Below, in pieces: positions 62,001 through 64,000 of a stretch of 64,000 nucleotides of DNA; position 1 is the stretch's first letter; the number at the start of each line of letters is the position of its first letter. The DNA lies in the NCBI GenBank assembly GCA_030697205.1, contig JAUYQP010000022.1, positions 1-64,000 on the forward strand. The letters are read 5' to 3'. The translations under genes and the position numbers were made by a program. Source of the stretch: Mycobacteriales bacterium. GTDB lineage: Bacteria > Actinomycetota > Actinomycetes > Mycobacteriales > SCTD01. The notes beneath the pieces are model-generated. The model saw nothing but the letters and a program-made list of their open reading frames with translations, did no database searches and was not told the DNA's origin.

Positions 62001-63296
62001 GCCCAGCGGATCACCGGCGTCACCGTCGTCGTCGACCCCTTCCTGCCGGCCTCGCGCCCGCGCTCGGTCTCCGTCCGCGTCGACGGCGGGCCGGTGCGCA
62101 CCGCGGCGCTCACCCCGGCCGGCGAAGGGGTCGTCCCGGCCGCGGTGGGGCGTCGCGTCGAGATCGGCTTCCCCGACGTCGAGCGCCGCACGAGCATCCG
62201 CCCGGACGGGCTCGTCGAGGAGTTGCCGGTGGGCGTGACGGAGCTCCGGCTGCTGGGCCCGCCCCGCGACCTGCGGCAGTCGGTGCCCGCGGACCGACCG
62301 CTCGCCCTGCCGTGCGGGCAGGGCCCAGCGGTCGCCGTCGATGGAGCGCTGCGGGTCGTCACCCGGGTCACGACGACCGTCGGCGACGTCCTCGCCGGCC
62401 GCGACGTGACGGTGCTCCCCTGCGGGGGCGGCCCGCTCGAGCTGTCCGCCGGGGAGCACCGGGTGCAGGCGGCGCGCACCGCCACGGTGCAGGTCACCGG
62501 GCTCGTCCTCACCGACCTGGCGCGCGGGGCCCCGACCGTGGCTGCGGACCGCGTCGACGCGGTGCGCAGCTGGGGTCCCGTCCGCCGCTCCCTCGACGTG
62601 GCGGCCGGTCCCGAGGCCTGGCTGGTCGTGCACGAGGCCTTCAACGAGGGGTGGACCGCGCGCCTCGGGGACGAGCGCCTGCGGCCCGTGCGGCTCGACG
62701 GGTGGCAGCAGGGCTTCCTGCTGCCGACCGGCGGTGGTCAGGTCGTCCTCGAGTTCGCACCCGACCGGCCCTACCGCCTGGCGCTGCTCGGCGGCGCGGC
62801 GCTCGCGGTGTGGCTCGTGCTGCTGGCCGCGGTGCGGCCGAGGCGCCCCGCTCCCGACCTGCGCCTCGACGCACGCCGCCGGCGGTGGCCCGGGCTGCTC
62901 CTGGCCGCGGTCGCGGTGCCGATCGTCGGGGGACCGGCCGGTGTGGTGGCCGGGCTCGGGGCCGCCGCCCTGGTCCGCCTCGGCGGCTGGCGGCTCCTCA
63001 CCCCCCTCGGAGTGGCGGGCCTCGTGGCCGCGGGCAGCCTGGTGGCCCTGGAGCCCTGGCCCGGTCGGGCCCTCGTCGCGGCACCCGCGCAGGCCTGTGC
63101 GCTGCTCGCCGTGGCAGCGCTGGCCGTCAGCCTGTGGCGACCGGCCCCTGCCCTGCCGTCCCCCGACCCTCGCCCGGACCAGGGCCAGGACCCCGAGCCC
63201 CAGGCCGATCCCTCGTCCGACCCGGACCCCGGCCGCGCAGCCGCATCGCCGGCTCCTCCACGGCCCGCTGCAGGGCCCACGACACCGCCAGGGTGA
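59022..63296 (+). CDS. aftD: AftD-like (DUF3367) arabinofuranosyltransferase
   Basis: A 1424-residue membrane enzyme. The GT-C part (~1-470) begins with a helix and [24 protein letters not shown], then [35 protein letters not shown] and [17 protein letters not shown], which is the DUF3367/AftD pattern with the putative catalytic Asp. The large extracytoplasmic part holds a discoidin/F5-8-type C domain (~700-830: [21 protein letters not shown]) and another beta domain (~1000-1080). Final helices (~1245-1370) and a Pro/Asp-rich tail follow. It adds alpha-(1-3)-arabinofuranose to arabinan in mycobacteria; substrate here is inferred. Its last 170 bases overlap the convergent acyltransferase. Confidence 0.93.
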   Translation: [1424 protein letters not shown]

Positions 63297-64000
63297 CCCC
63301 GACCGTCACGGCGAGCACGGTCCAGAACCGCCCGGTGAAGAAGCCGATCTCCAGGCCGTCGAAGACGAGCGCCAGCACGACGAGGTGCAGGAGGAAGATG
63401 CCGTAGGAGATGCGCCCCAGCCAGGCCACCGGCCGGCTGGTTAGCAGTGCGCCGACCGCTCCGGTGGACCCTTTCCCGGGTGCCGCCGCCGCCGTGGCGG
63501 GCAGGACGAGCAGCACCGCAGCGGCGCCGTAGAGCAGCGTGCGCGAGAGCGTCTCGCTCGGGGTCAGCAGTGCCAACCCGTAGGGGCCGGTCAAGGGCGT
63601 CGTCGCGACCGCGAACAGTGCCGCCGCACCCACCCAGCAGGTCGTGCCGTCGCCGGCCAGGTCGCGCAGCCACGGCACGCCGCTCGCCGACAGGGCCGCC
63701 AATCCCATGCCCAGCCCAAACCAGTCCGCGTGCCCCGGCAGCCAGTAGCCGGCGTGCGGTGGGAGCAGGTCGTGCGCGACCGCCGCCTGCCAGCCAAGAC
63801 CCACACCGACCATCAGCCCGCACAGCCGGAGCTGGCTGCGCAGGGTCCGGCCGGCGAGCCGGCCCAGCAGCGGCAGTGCCAGGTAGAAGGTGACCTCGGT
63901 CGCGAGCGACCACATCTGGGTGAGGCCAGCGGGGAGGCCGCTCTCGACGTAGACCTGGGTCAGGGTCAGCTGCCGCACCCAGTCGACCGCTGTGAGCCCG
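63127..64000 (-). CDS. Acyltransferase family 3 membrane protein, N-terminus beyond the window
   Basis: The final 290 residues or so of an OafA/YrhL-like acyltransferase. The frame is open to the window edge (VDWVRQLTLTQVYVESGLPAGLTQMWSLATEVTFYLALPLLGR), so GTG 63978 is not the true start. QMWSLATEVTFYLALP is the family's central motif; the catalytic His block near the N-terminus is outside. Eight helices remain, with ISYGIFLLHLVVLA near the end. It probably O-acylates an envelope glycan. The Pro/Gly/Arg tail (~50 residues) is antisense to the AftD tail. Confidence 0.9.
   Translation of the reverse strand, partial: GLTAVDWVRQLTLTQVYVESGLPAGLTQMWSLATEVTFYLALPLLGRLAGRTLRSQLRLCGLMVGVGLGWQAAVAHDLLPPHAGYWLPGHADWFGLGMGLAALSASGVPWLRDLAGDGTTCWVGAAALFAVATTPLTGPYGLALLTPSETLSRTLLYGAAAVLLVLPATAAAAPGKGSTGAVGALLTSRPVAWLGRISYGIFLLHLVVLALVFDGLEIGFFTGRFWTVLAVTVGVTLAVSWALQRAVEEPAMRLRGRGPGRTRDRPGARGPGPGPGEGRGTAGQGPVATG

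Noticed and set aside
571-62633. Very long antisense reading frames (e.g. 571-2190 -, 26085-29525 -, 58932-62633 -)
   Set aside because: They lie opposite clear genes, have Arg/Gly/Asp-heavy composition with no domains, and are expected where G+C is this high and stop codons are rare.

Overview
The window is very G+C-rich DNA from an actinobacterium (class Actinomycetia). Signs of this are the dominance of GTG starts, 4-nt ATGA/GTGA stop-start overlaps, a PriA-type HisA with the RGW motif, an ANTAR response regulator, a DUF2613/AftD-like cell-wall locus, and TANNNT -10 boxes a few bases before start codons. The order his - trp - lgt - gltBD - pyk - ANTAR regulator - livJHMGF - polA is a core chromosomal arrangement shared with many Actinomycetia. 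I cannot name the genus.

Layout. 1-1011: right end of an IS3-family insertion sequence that cuts a subtilase gene. 1036-4598: a DUF6308-like protein, a K+ channel with an RCK domain, a lipoprotein, a DUF2567-like membrane protein and a LON-domain protein. 4714-24619: about 20 kb of + strand genes, mostly overlapping. It holds hisD, hisC, hisB, hisH, priA, hisF and hisI, then trpE, C, B, A, lgt and a VIT-family transporter. Between the his genes lie a DUF2071 gene, two small membrane proteins, a ParA-like ATPase with a 68-aa partner, a heterodimeric ABC exporter and an MFS transporter. No trpF is seen, which fits PriA serving both pathways. 24583-25887: a minus-strand sensor kinase. 26115-32117: gltB-gltD. 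32118-35043: structured repeats, a secreted subtilase and an unknown protein. 35092-37757: pyk, a small Pro-rich protein, a tRNA-Leu(CAA) with an unusually short variable region, and the ANTAR regulator.

37988-43526: a complete branched-chain amino-acid type ABC transporter, livJHMGF, with a hairpin between livJ and livH and a histone-H1-like tail on LivG. 43689-48607: GNAT, hotdog thioesterase, polA, a P-loop protein and a MarR regulator. 48618-53470: a second Liv-type transporter on the minus strand, with LivH and LivM fused. 53626-64000: a cell-envelope polysaccharide locus with a flippase-like protein, a membrane protein, a DUF2613-like peptide, a GT4 glycosyltransferase, a methyltransferase, a giant AftD/DUF3367 protein with a discoidin domain, and an acyltransferase cut by the window edge.

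The most interesting unexplained signals are: a near-palindromic hairpin motif shared by the sensor-kinase and glycosyltransferase promoters; twin hairpins with compensatory base changes after gltD; the class-I-like Leu tRNA; the LivG tail; and the ParA/68-aa pair inside the his operon. Large antisense ORFs were treated as G+C shadows. No stretch over 300 bases lacks a gene. I saw no CRISPR array, rRNA or prophage.
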